From: Raffaelea ambrosiae
Lineage: Eukaryota > Ascomycota > Sordariomycetes > Ophiostomatales > Ophiostomataceae
Direction: 5' to 3'
Assembly: GCA_002778195.1 (NCBI GenBank)
Contig: PCDI01000009.1
Span: 1,142,725 to 1,206,724, forward strand
DNA length: 64,000 nucleotides
Below the pieces are notes generated by a model. It was not told the DNA's origin. It worked only from the letters and a program-made list of their open reading frames with translations, and did no database searches. Position numbers and translations under genes: made by a program. Every line of letters begins with the position of its first letter. The first letter of the stretch is position 1. Of the stretch, positions 53,937 to 64,000 are shown one piece after another.

Positions 53937-56153
53937 TCACCGTACGTACGGCTGGTTCATCAGGGCGACTTCGCGGGCAATCTCGCCCCATTCCAGCTCC
54001 CGACGGGCGCCGCCAGGCGTGTTCTGAGAATTGCTCCGCTGCTGCAGCAGCAGCTCTTCCCACTTGAGCAGCTCATAAGCGAAGCGCAGATGCGGCTGGA
54101 TGATCACATTCAAGCGGCGAGCACGCACAAAGCAGTAGGCCCGTGGGAGGGACATGTTCATGGACCGCATCACCTCGGCGATGCAGATGGTGGCACTCCG
54201 GGACACGCCAACTCGGCAATGGACCAGGGTGGCAGTGCCCTTCCGCCGTCCTCGATCTGTTCACAAAAGAGTGGTTAATACGAGCACCAATCGCGGGTTC
54301 AACCACTGATGATCACCCTCGGCGGGAAGAGCAAATGAAGAGCACCTACCAATGAATTCAAGACACCGATCAAATTCCTCCGTCAGCGGGTCAATGCCAT
54401 TGTCCTGGACACCCTCGACAGCGCACACATTGTCTTCCCCCCATGCCTCCAGGTCCCCGTCGCGCCACATGGCCATCTCGCCGACACTCAGGATCTGGGT
54501 GATGCCCAGGGCCTTTAGCAGATCCGGGTTGCTAGCGTGGCTGAGGTTGCCCAGATACATGTAGTCGAGCACCCGGCTGGGGAAGGAGCCGTCCAGGGCA
54601 GGATACCAGGCCGGCTCATCCTGGACCATGGCTGCGATGTCATCGGGGCTTTTGCCGACACATGCCGGAGACTCGCCCAGGAGGCGAGGCGCCAGAGCAT
54701 TCAGAAATGCCACGTCCGTGGGGTAGGCGAAGAAGTTGCGGTTCATGGTTGTGTGCAGATTGAGCCAGGCATCCGGGATGGTGCGGCCGGTGCTGTAGCT
54801 GTAATACGCTATGCCCAGCAAGGTCGACTCGGTGTATCCATCGGCGCAGTGGATGAGGATCTTGCGTGGCCGTTGGTTTGCTTGTTCGTCGGCCGCATCG
54901 GCAGTGCCGGCCATGCGTGCATCGCCGCCGGCCGCCGGGGCAATGGCTGGCGGTGTGGTGCCGTGGGCAAGATGGTAGATATATTTGCATGACTCGAGGA
55001 CCTCATCTGCCTCGGTCTGAGACCACGTCGGCGGCAGAACTGTGCCGGATGAAGGAAAATCCAAGTAGACCTTGCGGCCTGCCGGGACATTGACGTCCAT
55101 GACGGCGCGGAGAGCGCGCGGATTGAGGTGGCCGAGGTCGCTGCACTCGATCAGGACATCGTAGTCCTCGTCGTCGTCGATCATGGCATCGGGGGTCGGG
55201 CCAAGAAACACGTTGTGGGAGATCTCGGAGGACTTTGTCATGACATACATCTCCTTGCGCTCCTGGTGGAAGAAGTCGATGACGTTACCGGTGAGGTGGC
55301 CATCGGCGTCAACGGCGACTATCTCGGGGAAGCACTCTTCGAACGTGGAGAACGGGTTGGTGCACACAAAGGTGTTGTACACGGGCAGCGGCTGGTCGTC
55401 GAGGTCGTGCAGGTCCCGCCACCGCTGCTGGGCAGCAGCAATGTCCCAGCCCAGCTTCTGGACAAGCTCCTTGTCGTTGCCGTAGACGATGATGTCGGAG
55501 GTCATGGCGGTCTTGGCAGCCTGTATCTGGAAGTTCCGCACAGAGAAGCCCTCCTTGGGGTCGGCATCGACGAACTCGGCGGTTGAGCCCGACTGCAAGA
55601 ACTCCTCGGGAGCGATGGCGCCCTTGATGCGCGACTTCTGCAGGTCGCCGTCCGCCTTGACCACGGTGATGCCCCGGAGGCAGCATGGTGTTGCCCGGGC
55701 CGAGCGGCGGCGCTGGGCGAAGAAGGTCTGCTGCAGGTGGTTGCTCGGGTGCAGGCCGTGGAACCAGGGAAACACAAGGGCCGGGTCGGGCAGCGGCTGG
55801 CGGGAGATGTAGTCGAGGGCGGCAGCGACGCCGGCAGCGTCGATGCTGTAGAGCGACAGCTCGCCGTTCACGGTCCGCTGGTAGTTGTCTGGTGGGGACA
55901 GGAGCGACAGCTGTCGCGTGCCATCTGCGCTGGAGCCATGCAGCGCGGCGTGCGGCAGCGGCGCAGCGGCGCCCGGCGGCGGCCCTGGTGGACAGACCGG
56001 GATGTGCTTGTTGGGGATCGGCGAGAGGGACTGGGGCTGGGATTGCTGGCCGTTGATGCTGTCGATGTCCAGGCTGATGCCCGAGGCGAGCGAGGTGATG
56101 CCCGAGGAGGCCTGGTGAGGGGGCAGCGGGCGGGTCAGGGCGATTGTCGCCAT
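53937..56153 (-). CDS. PPS1: Dual-specificity protein phosphatase Pps1
   Basis: Protein phosphatase of the Pps1 type; in yeast it acts in cell-cycle control. Exons 56153-54350 and 54256-53937 give 707 residues. The frame is open upstream of 56153 but the first ATG is there. The catalytic P-loop HCRVGVSRS is near the C-terminus (Cys615), just after the intron (CLEFI-DRGRRKGTATLV). A second P-loop-like site, HCADGYTES, lies at Cys436 and has Glu in place of the Arg that binds phosphate, so it is probably inactive, as in other Pps1 proteins. The N-terminal 110 residues are Pro/Ser-rich and disordered; the middle is a conserved fungal region (SDIIVYGNDKELVQKLGWD, FVCTNPFSTFEECFPEI). The general acid region precedes the active site. 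Confidence 0.93.
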
Positions 56154-58409
56154 GTTGGCTGTGGCCAAGGGACGAAAGCGATAAAGAATGGATGGGGAAT
56201 GATGGGGATGCTGCTAAAGGGGCGGGGGGGGAGGGCACGATGTTGTCGTCGGGAGAGACCGCGAGCGTCTTCTAGGAGCGGACTCGATCGGATGGAGGAT
56301 CAGTTGAGGAGGAAGGAGCCAAGTCGAGGAAGCTGCGACCGTGTCGGCTGTTCGACTGCTTGTCTGGTAAGCGTCCTGTATATTTGCTATATCTAAGATA
56401 CTTGTGGGTGCGAAAGACACGGGAGGTGCTGGGGTCTGGAACATGCATTGGAGGGTTCTATCAAAGGAAATGGGCGGGCAAGAGGTGGAGATTATGTGAA
56501 AGGCGGTCCAGCCTGGGAGAGAGGTAGCCACAAAGACAGAAGACGCAGAAGAAGCACGAGACGGAGGAGATACAGAAAGCGGCCGAGTGAGGCCGAGAGA
56601 GACCAAGAGAGCGGTAGACAGTGGTGGACAGTGCAGACAGTGTAGACAGCGACAGAGATAGAGCGACGAAAGATCAAACAGCCGGAACAGCACAGGGACA
56701 TTGCACTCAAAACGCACACACTCGGCCTGGTTCCGGGCTGGCAAGACACGGTCGATCGCACATCCCTGTTCGAAACGGGCAGGAGACGGGCGTCAGGACG
56801 ATGCGACCAGATGAGACCCGGGCGACACGGCGACAGGGCAGAAAGAACAGCAGGCGCAATGCGAGTCTGAGGCACAATTGGTGCCGGAGGAGAAGGGCAG
56901 ATGGTGAGGCAGATGGCCAGGCCAAGGGCAAGGGCTAGGTCGATGGATGGCGATTGTGGTGCTGTGGGTGGCACGAGACAAGAAGGAGATGAAACAAAGA
57001 GGGCCAAGAGAGGGGCGGGAAGATGGCCATGCTCTGGCAGGAGAGCGGAGGACGACGACGGCCGGCAATCTTGGGGGACGTGCAGAGCTGGGAGAGACGC
57101 GGATAATCACAGCGAGAGTCTTACCAGAGACGGGTTGGCGAATGGGAGCCGTGCCCGCATGTTTCGGGCGACGAGGAGGAGAGAGCAGCTAGAACGACGA
57201 GACAAAGGATGAAGGAGGCTGGGCGAAGAGACGAGCGAGAGCGCAGAGGAGAGAGGAGAGAATAGAAAGCAGCGAGAACGAGTGGAAAACAGAGAATCGA
57301 GACCGCAAAGAGGAGACGTGAGCACAAGCAGAGAGAGAGTCGAGACGAGGCCCGGGACACAGGCGACCGGAAAGACGCCCAGGCAGGCGAGCAGACCGAT
57401 CAGGCAAGAATACACGCCGGGAGAGCACCCAGAAACACTCCAACGCAAGCCAAATGCACCCGTCTCCAATATCACACGCAGACGACCCAAACGACCCAAA
57501 CGACTGGCAGGCGGCTGCGCTGGCCGCGGCGCACCTCCCATCCTGATAAGAAAGCACCACTCCGCAGGCGAATCACATTGCAAGCCACCGCCCGACTTCT
57601 GGCTGTTGGCGCGAGCAAGCTGCAGCAGGGGGGGCGGTTGGCATGCTCTGGCTGCCAATGGGGCCGCGAGGCCCGGCTCCATCACGATGGCCCCGCTTCG
57701 TGGGCGGTAAGCGCAGACAGGCCGTGGTCTGGGGGGGCCTATCTACCAGGACTAGCAGTTAATTACGGGCGGTGGCGATGAATAAGAGGACTGGAGCAGC
57801 GGCGGCCCAGAGTGGAACTACTAGTCATGTACTGTGTAAGTGGCAGCCGGCAGAGAGTCAGACATACTCAGACACAGTACTCAGACATGCAATCTTAGAG
57901 CAGGGAAATGGGGAGATAAGAAATGACTAATGCTGCCCTTCTCTGGGCAGCAAGCCATGCGCCTGCCGGTGCAGCGTGCATCGCAGGCCACATCCGAGCA
58001 CATAACAGCAATTGCACGGCAACTACGTATCGCCATCACCACTGGCACCTCTCACCGTACTTTCTCTCGTGTTGGCGCGCCCACACGGGGCCTGTAACGC
58101 GACTGCCCCTGGCAATGATGCTACTTGACGTGCCATGCGACGACACAGTACCGTAATACTATGTAATAAGATGACGCGCTGACTGGCTGGGCCTGCGGGG
58201 AACGGCTCGCGGCTGCGACCCACTCTGAGCCTCAGGCAGCAACAGCTGCTGCTTGGTAAGCCGCCCGCCGGCCGTATGCCGAACCCCCGGCCGCCGGCTG
58301 TCTGTGCCTGCTCTCCTGCCAAGCTCCGACAGCATCGCCAACCCGCCTCCTGTCCTGCACGCATTGTCTCCCTCGCCCCCCCTCTCCCCTGTACCCCCCT
58401 CGGCGCCCA
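56154..58409. other. Divergent promoter region of PPS1 and the OPT gene
   Basis: About 2.25 kb with no recognisable gene. Positions 56460-57450 are purine-rich on plus (pyrimidine-rich on minus), which suggests a leader of about 1 kb for PPS1. A frame at 57107-57685 on minus is low complexity. Confidence 0.5.
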
Positions 58410-60330
58410 ATGCGGCCCGCAGCAGACATGGAACCGGCCTCGGGCCCCCACCACCTCTCGGTGCGCGGCCTCGCCGTCGGCCTGGCCGTCGGCGTTGTCA
58501 TCTGCTGCTCCAACATGTACTTTGGGCTGCAGACGGGCTTCATCAGCACCATGTCGCTGCCCTCCAGCCTGCTGGGCTTTGGCATCTTCAAGGCCGTCGC
58601 CCGCCACCTGTCGTACCCCTTCTCCCCGGTCGAGAACGTCCTGGTGCAGACCGTCGCCGGCAGCATGGCCATCGCGCCGCTGGGCTCCGGCTTTGTCGGC
58701 GTGCTGCCGGCCATGAACTACCTGCTCACCGCGGACGAGGAAGGGCCCATCGACCTGTCGCTGATCAAGATGATCCTGTGGTCCCTGGGGCTCTGCTACT
58801 TTGGCGTCCTCTTTGCCGTGCCTCTGTACGTGTGGCCCTCCCCCATTTTGGACTACTGGCCAGCTGGTTCCCCACCCCCTGCTGACCCGCAACAGCCGAC
58901 GCCAGGTCATCATCCGCGAGAAGCTCAAGTTCCCCAGCGGCTTCAGCACCGCCGTGCTGATCGGCATCCTGCATGGCCGGAAGCGGAAGCTGACCCAGCA
59001 CAAGGTGCCCTCGGACTTTGCCAGCCTGGCCGGCGAGGAGGCGGCTCCGCCGCCCGCTGACGAGAGCCAGGGCCCGGTCTCCGAGCACGAGATCCGCCGT
59101 CGCGAGGAGTGGCGCTCCAACCTGCGGCTCCTGCTGGGGTGCTTCTTTGTCTCGGGCATCTTCACCGTGGCCACGTACTTCTTCCCGCTCATGCGGAACC
59201 TGCCCGTGTTTGGCTACACCGCCGCCCACACCTGGCTGTGGACCTTCAACCCCAGCCTTGCCTACATCGGCCAGGGCGTCATCATGGGCCCGTCCACGAC
59301 GGCGCACATGCTGATCGGCGCCGTTGCCGGCTGGGCCGTCCTCTCGCCGCTCGCAAAGTACCGCGGCTGGGCGCCCGGCTCCATCGACGACTGGGAATCC
59401 GGGAGCAAGGGCTGGATTGTGTGGGTGTCCATCGCCATCATGCTTGCTGACGGCATCGTCAGCCTGGCACACATCTCCGTCCGCTCCGCCATCCAGTACT
59501 GGCCCGAGATCCGCTTCTGGCTTGCCGACAACGTCCCGCCAGACTTTGCCTCGCTCTGGCGGGGCCGTCGTTCCGCCGGCTACACGGCCGTCACCAACAC
59601 AGACGAGCCAGACGAGCCGGTCCCTCCAGTGCCGGCGAGCCCGCTGGCCGACTTTGCCACGCCAGCAACGCACGCTGGCGACACGGCGGATGCAGAGAAC
59701 GGCGATGCCACACCGACCGAGATCGATGCCCCGCCGGAGCAGCAGATCGGCGCCAAGGTCGTCTCTATCGGCCTTGTGCTGTCGATCCTGCTCTGCATCG
59801 CCTGCATTCGGATCACTTTCGGCTCCTTAATCCCCCTGTATGCAACCGTCATCTCCGTGTTCATGGCCCTTATTCTCAGCATCATGGGCGTCAGAGCTCT
59901 CGGAGAGGTACGTAGCCACCCCCCGCAAAGTCTCACGCCGTATCTGTGCTAACGTAACCACAGACGGATCTGAACCCAGTGTCTGGAATCTCCAAGCTGA
60001 CCCAGCTGTTCTTCGCACTGATCGTGCCGGGGTCACACAAGGCCAGCGTTCTGATCAACCTTGTCGCCGGTGCTGTCTCTGAGTCTGTTCGTGGCCCCCT
60101 GGCGATTTCACCATCAACCCCCCCCNNNNNNNNNNNNNNNNNNNNNNNNNNNNNNNNNNNNNNNNNNNNNNNNNNNNNNNNNNNNNNNNNNNNNNNNNNN
60201 NNNNNNNNNNNNNNNNNNNNNNNNNNNNNNNNNNNNNNNNNNNNNNNNNNNNNNNNNNNNNNNNNNNNNNNNNNNNNNNNNNNNNNNNNNNNNNNNNNNN
60301 NNNNNNNNNNNNNNNNNNNNNNNNNNNNNN

Positions 60331-60364
<34 letters not shown>

Positions 60365-60986
60365 AATCCAGTCGCCCTCCCTCTTCTCTGACCATGCTGA
60401 CCAACGCCTGCCCCAGAGCCTACGAGATCCCCTCCGACCTCTTCCAGATACCAACGGGCTATGTGTGGATATTCACCGCCCGCCTCGTCACTGGCAAGGG
60501 TCTTCCGACCATGGCTGGCGAGTGGGCGATCGGCGCCGCCGTCCTGTTTGCCGCTGTGACCGCTTTCCGGATCTATGCTGCAGATAGGACCTGGCATGCG
60601 TATATTCCTGGTGGTATCGCTGTTGCTATTGGTATGTGACGGCGCAGATACACTGCTGAACCTCTTTGCACGGCTGCGATTCCTCATAACTAGTTGCCCT
60701 AACGAAATCATAGGCATGTACAACGTACCGTCGTTCACCCTGGCCCGCTTCGTTGGCGGTATGATAACCTTGTACTGGCGCCATTCTGGCCGTGACGAAA
60801 CAAAGGCTATTGTTCTCGCCTCGGTATGGCAATCCCTTGTCCATCCCGCCCTCTCTCTGACATTTCCACCTGTGAACCAAGCCATGCACGCTAACATGAA
60901 TTCCAATGCAGGGCTTTATTCTCGGCGAAGGCTTCCTAAGCATCGCCAACCTCATCATGCAGAGTGCAGGCGTGCCGCATCTGTAG
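58410..60986 (+). CDS. OPT-family transporter, split by an assembly gap
   Basis: Oligopeptide-transporter superfamily membrane protein, of the YSL-like branch that carries metal chelates or small peptides; substrate unknown. Exons are 58410-58825, 58896-59907, 59964 to about 60086, then after the gap about 60417-60631, 60714-60823 and 60912-60986. Visible signatures: SNMYFGLQTGFISTMSLPSS, GSMAIAPLGSGFVGVLPAMN, PGSHKASVLINLVAGAVSES, YEIPSDLFQIPTGYVWIFTA and GEGFLSIANLIMQSAGVPHL. The part between AVSES and YEIP, which should contain the next conserved stretch of about 40-60 residues, falls in or next to the gap. A GTTCGT donor at 60087 may end exon 3. ATG at 58410 was chosen; 58428 is the next possible start. 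Confidence 0.88.
60126..60330. other. Assembly gap (205 N)
   Basis: Run of N inside the OPT gene. It is preceded by a run of about eight C and followed by one G and 32 T. Gap length is likely arbitrary. Confidence 0.98.
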
Positions 60987-61284
60987 ACCCGCCTTGCAAT
61001 CTAAACGTCCAGCATGTGCATTCGCCTGGGCTGTCCTAATCTTCTCCCACATACGTCTGTGCCAGTTTGGACACCTAGGATTAGAGCTGCTGAAATATAT
61101 TTGGCATATACCGTCGTATGTAATATATACGCAAGATACCACAACAATAGACAGTCATAGACGCTTTTTGTCATCTGTATATTCGCAAGTAGCAAAAGTG
61201 CAGGCCCCCTTTAAATAGTAATCGAATGGCTGTCCTCAGATCATTTTTCTGCCATCCAGCCCACCCCCCCATGTAGACTAGGTT
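60987..61284. other. Convergent 3' regions of OPT gene and PRMT3
   Basis: 298 nt, moderately AT-rich, no gene. Confidence 0.55.
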
Positions 61285-63173
61285 TTATTTCAGCGCCCAT
61301 GACTGACTTCCCGTAAGGGTTTTGGTGGACGCCTCTCCCGAGCCCGGAGCCCATTTGACCTGGAAGATCAAAGCCCGTCGGTTGTCTTCGGGAATGCTGA
61401 ACTCAATTTCACCAGACAGCTCCTGGCCTGCAGCATTCTTGAGCTGCTCCGAGTGACCTTTCATCAGGAGGAAGCACTGCTTCCAGTGCGTTTCCTTGGT
61501 GAAGGGGCCCGTCGAGAAAGCAACACGGTCCTCTCCTCCAGTCACCCACTTCTGGGCTGTTCCATCCGTCGGCACAATCTGCTCGCCGCGAGACGTGCCG
61601 AAGTAGATGTCGAACCAGAGGATGAACCCGTCCAGAGATTCGGCGGCTTTAGACAGGGTTGTCTTCCACTTTGCGTTGAAGACTAGGTCTCCCACTGTTA
61701 CCGTGTGGAGGTCGAGGTACCGAAACATGGAAGGGCTGCCGCACACCGTCCTCTCGGGCATCATCAACACACGCACCTCGTCGTAGATGCCGGCCTGCAT
61801 CGCCTTCATGTCGAAACCGTAAACGTCTCTCCAAAATGCGATACAGTCGCAGATGTACTCCGAGTCGCAGACAGGCGCCACCCACAGCGACGCGTGGCTG
61901 GGCACCAACAAGCCGTCAGGCTTGAGATACTTGTCCCTGGCATAGATGACGCTGGGAAGCATGGCCTCGTACAACAGGCCGTAACCCATCCACTCGCTCA
62001 CGATAATATCGACCTTGTCCACAGGCAGCTTGACTTCCTCGATGAGACCCTTGAGGCACATGATTTGGTCGCTCAGACCATTGCTGAAGATGTTCTCTCG
62101 GGCCTTGTCAATAATATCCGAACGGTCCACGGAAATAACAAGCTTCGCGCCAGCCTTTGCGCAGAACATGCTAAGGATGCCTAGAACATGGAGTCAGGGC
62201 CTGTCGTAGGAAAGCTGTGCGCGGACCACGGGGCTTCTACGCACCTGTTCCACAGCCAATGTCAAGCACAACCTTGCCGGCAAAGAGCTCCTTATGCCCA
62301 TAAATAAAATCACGGTATGCATCAGTGCGTATGGTGTCCTTCAGCATGGTTTCATGGATTTCTAAGTTTCATATCAGCTTGACCTTGCGCCACGCATAAA
62401 GAGGCGAGGAGATACCACATACCGTTATGAGCATAAGACTCAAAGTAATAGTCAGAGCCTCCAGTCGTCTGTTTGCCGCTTTCCTGTTGCGCCGATGTGG
62501 CGTTCGACTTTTTCTGATCGTCGTCAGTGCCCCAGCGCTGGTCCAGCGTCTGCTGAACGGCCAGACGGTAGTTTTCGAACTGCCTAGTCAGACTTTCAAG
62601 CTCAGACTGAAGCTCCTCGTTCTTCTGCTCTAGGTTGGCAGCCAGAGGCTCTTCCGAGAGGCCGCTCCCGCCCTTAGTCTTGTCTGATGACTCTGCCTTC
62701 TCATCCTGCTGCGCGGAATGCAGAGGTGGCAGGCTATCCAGACAGAAAATGAGAGCATCATCGTCCAGAACAGGCTTGAGATATTCGTCGCGGTCTATGT
62801 CAGCCACCGCTATGTTGCTTGGGACAGCCTGCCCTTGTTTGACGTGATGGCGGACTGCGTGGTTTACTTTGTCAGCCAGCTGTTCGCCTTTCAAAACATA
62901 TTCGAATACCCGGCAGCAACTCGGCCACTCACTGAAATTGATGAGTTTCACACAGCCATAGAAGTCCAGCTGCAGGCGATCTCGGATGGCCAGAAAGTCC
63001 AAGCCACGGCTCTCTTTGCAGTAGGCCAGCATAGACTCGGCATCGGAGAACACCTTGTCATCGACCAGAGAAACAACAGCCTGGGGCTCCTCGTCGTCGT
63101 TGGGGTTGGCGTCGAGCCAGCCCTCTTCGTCGCTCGACGACTCAGAGCTGCCCAGCGACTTGTTGTCAGACAT
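61285..63173 (-). CDS. PRMT3: Protein arginine methyltransferase, PRMT3 type
   Basis: Type I arginine methyltransferase using S-adenosylmethionine; relatives methylate ribosomal protein S2 in the cytosol. Exons 63173-62933, 62854-62423, 62361-62245 and 62180-61285 give 561 residues. The acidic N-terminus (SSDEEGWLDANPNDDEE) leads to the PRMT3-specific N-terminal region (MLAYCKESRGLDFLAIRDR) and a coiled coil (LEQKNEELQSELESLTRQF). SAM motif I is VVLDIGCGTG (255-264), split by intron 3. The double-E loop SEWMGYGLLYE carries Glu326 and Glu335, and the THW loop is ETHWKQCFLLM. All catalytic elements are intact. It lies next to the 3' end of the OPT gene in convergent orientation. Confidence 0.95.
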
Positions 63174-63613
63174 CTCGACAAGGAGAAAGGAGCAGCAGCT
63201 TTTTTGCGGGTATCCGTTGCCTGATGTCTGGCTGTTTTCTTGCTGCTACACCTGCTTGCCAACAAACCTGATTTTTTGGGGCGTTTTTGATATGTATGGG
63301 TTTTTTTATATGCAGTACAGATGCTGATATTTTCGCACAGCACAAATCCCCACAGTATTTTATTTTTAGCGCTGTTTTGTGTTTGCGCTGGTCAATCCAC
63401 CCGCATCCTAGCGTCCCGTCTGCTAACCACACGCCGCAGACCGACAACCTGCGAAACAACCTGCGAAACAACCTGCGAAACAACCTGCTGCAGTCGTGCT
63501 TTTTTTATTCTGTACAATTCCAAACTCGCCCTGTCACAACATGATATCGCTGGTGCAAAACAAAGCAACGAAAGAACCACAATAATGGGGACCTCGTGAG
63601 GTCCATGCGCGCT
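63174..63613. other. PRMT3 leader and USO1 3' flank
   Basis: Holds a 12-nt tandem repeat at 63445-63490 and T-rich DNA. No gene seen. Confidence 0.55.
63445..63490. repeat. 12-nt tandem repeat, nearly four copies
   Basis: The unit CAACCTGCGAAA occurs three times plus a partial fourth copy, between the starts and ends of PRMT3 and USO1. Confidence 0.85.
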
Positions 63614-64000
63614 CTAATCCACATCGTCTTCGTCGTCATCATCGTCCCCTCCTCCTTCGTCTTCATCTTCGTCATCTGATATCTGCTCTCCGAGTTCCTT
63701 GAGGCGTTTCTGTACGGGGGAAAGAGTGGTTAGCCCGGAACTATCCCAAAAGTTCATTCGCCCAGTAGCCGCTATTGCTCAGTGCATGTGCCTGTGTCCT
63801 ACCTTGTAGCCCGTCACCTTCTCCTCGAGGTCAGCGAATACCATGAGGAGATCGTCAAGTTCGGTCTGAGTCGTCTTCTTTTCTTCTCTGCTCTTGCTCA
63901 AAAGATCCTCCACCTGTAAGAACAGTGAAAAAAATGTCAGTCTTCTAACAATTCAAGCCAGGGATGGAAAACCGAACATCTCCAGCAAACTTTGTGTCAC
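63614..64000 (-). CDS. USO1: Vesicle tethering protein Uso1/p115, 3' end only
   Basis: Long coiled-coil tether for ER-to-Golgi vesicles. Only the C-terminus is in the window: exons from beyond 64000 to 63978, then 63913-63803 and 63709-63614. The visible sequence is coiled coil (VEDLLSKSREEKKTTQTELD, LLMVFADLEEKVTGYK-KRLK) and a highly acidic end (ISDDEDEDEGGG, DDDDDEDDVD). This coil followed by an acidic tail is characteristic of Uso1; the rest lies right of the window. The exon border at 63978 (GTTCGG donor) is less certain. Other acidic-tailed coiled-coil proteins are possible but less likely. Confidence 0.82.

Overview
The window is nuclear DNA of a filamentous ascomycete (Pezizomycotina, most likely a sordariomycete; an Ophiostomatales-like fungus would fit, but I cannot fix the genus). 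The signs are short GT-AG introns (about 52-148 nt) with CTNAC/CTNAY branch sites, C-ending codons in strongly expressed genes, long pyrimidine-rich 5' leaders, and fungus-specific versions of many proteins. I see no bacterial features, no CRISPR array, no tRNA or rRNA gene and no intact transposon.

Layout, left to right. 0-5 kb: GDP-mannose transporter (minus, cut by the left edge) and TFIIH subunit Tfb1 (minus). 6-16 kb: 2-oxoglutarate dehydrogenase E1 KGD1 (plus), WD40 Fe-S assembly protein Cia1 (minus), and mitochondrial glycerol-3-phosphate dehydrogenase GUT2 (plus, divergent from CIA1). 16-21 kb: a low-complexity reading frame broken by one TAG (plus), and an RGS-domain protein (minus) whose frame stays open for about 410 codons beyond a TGA. 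21.3-30.4 kb: about 9 kb with no convincing gene. 30-43 kb: Ulp1-type SUMO protease (minus), phenol-2-monooxygenase-like flavoprotein (minus), a two-exon fungal protein of unknown function (plus), a low-complexity glycine-rich protein (minus) and a four-TM membrane protein (minus). 44-53 kb: the apparent remnant of a small secreted cysteine protein, an MFS transporter with a 15-nt microexon (plus), the wybutosine-synthesis fusion enzyme Ppm2/TYW4 (minus, eight exons), and the PROPPIN Atg18 (plus). 54-64 kb: dual-specificity phosphatase Pps1 (minus), an OPT-family transporter split by an assembly gap (plus), PRMT3-type arginine methyltransferase (minus), and the 3' end of the vesicle-tethering factor Uso1 (minus).

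Most genes are housekeeping and do not form one pathway. Kgd1 and Gut2 both feed mitochondrial respiration and have CCAAT boxes upstream. Cia1 serves cytosolic and nuclear Fe-S proteins. The MFS, OPT and flavin monooxygenase genes are accessory metabolism, but they are not adjacent enough to be a cluster. The most unusual signals are two genes with a single internal stop followed by a long in-frame open extension, two mitochondrial-enzyme introns that are multiples of three and lack stops, two microexons, and a decayed secreted-protein relic.

Exon borders were placed by hand from splice motifs and from continuity with known family sequences. No alignment or RNA data were available.
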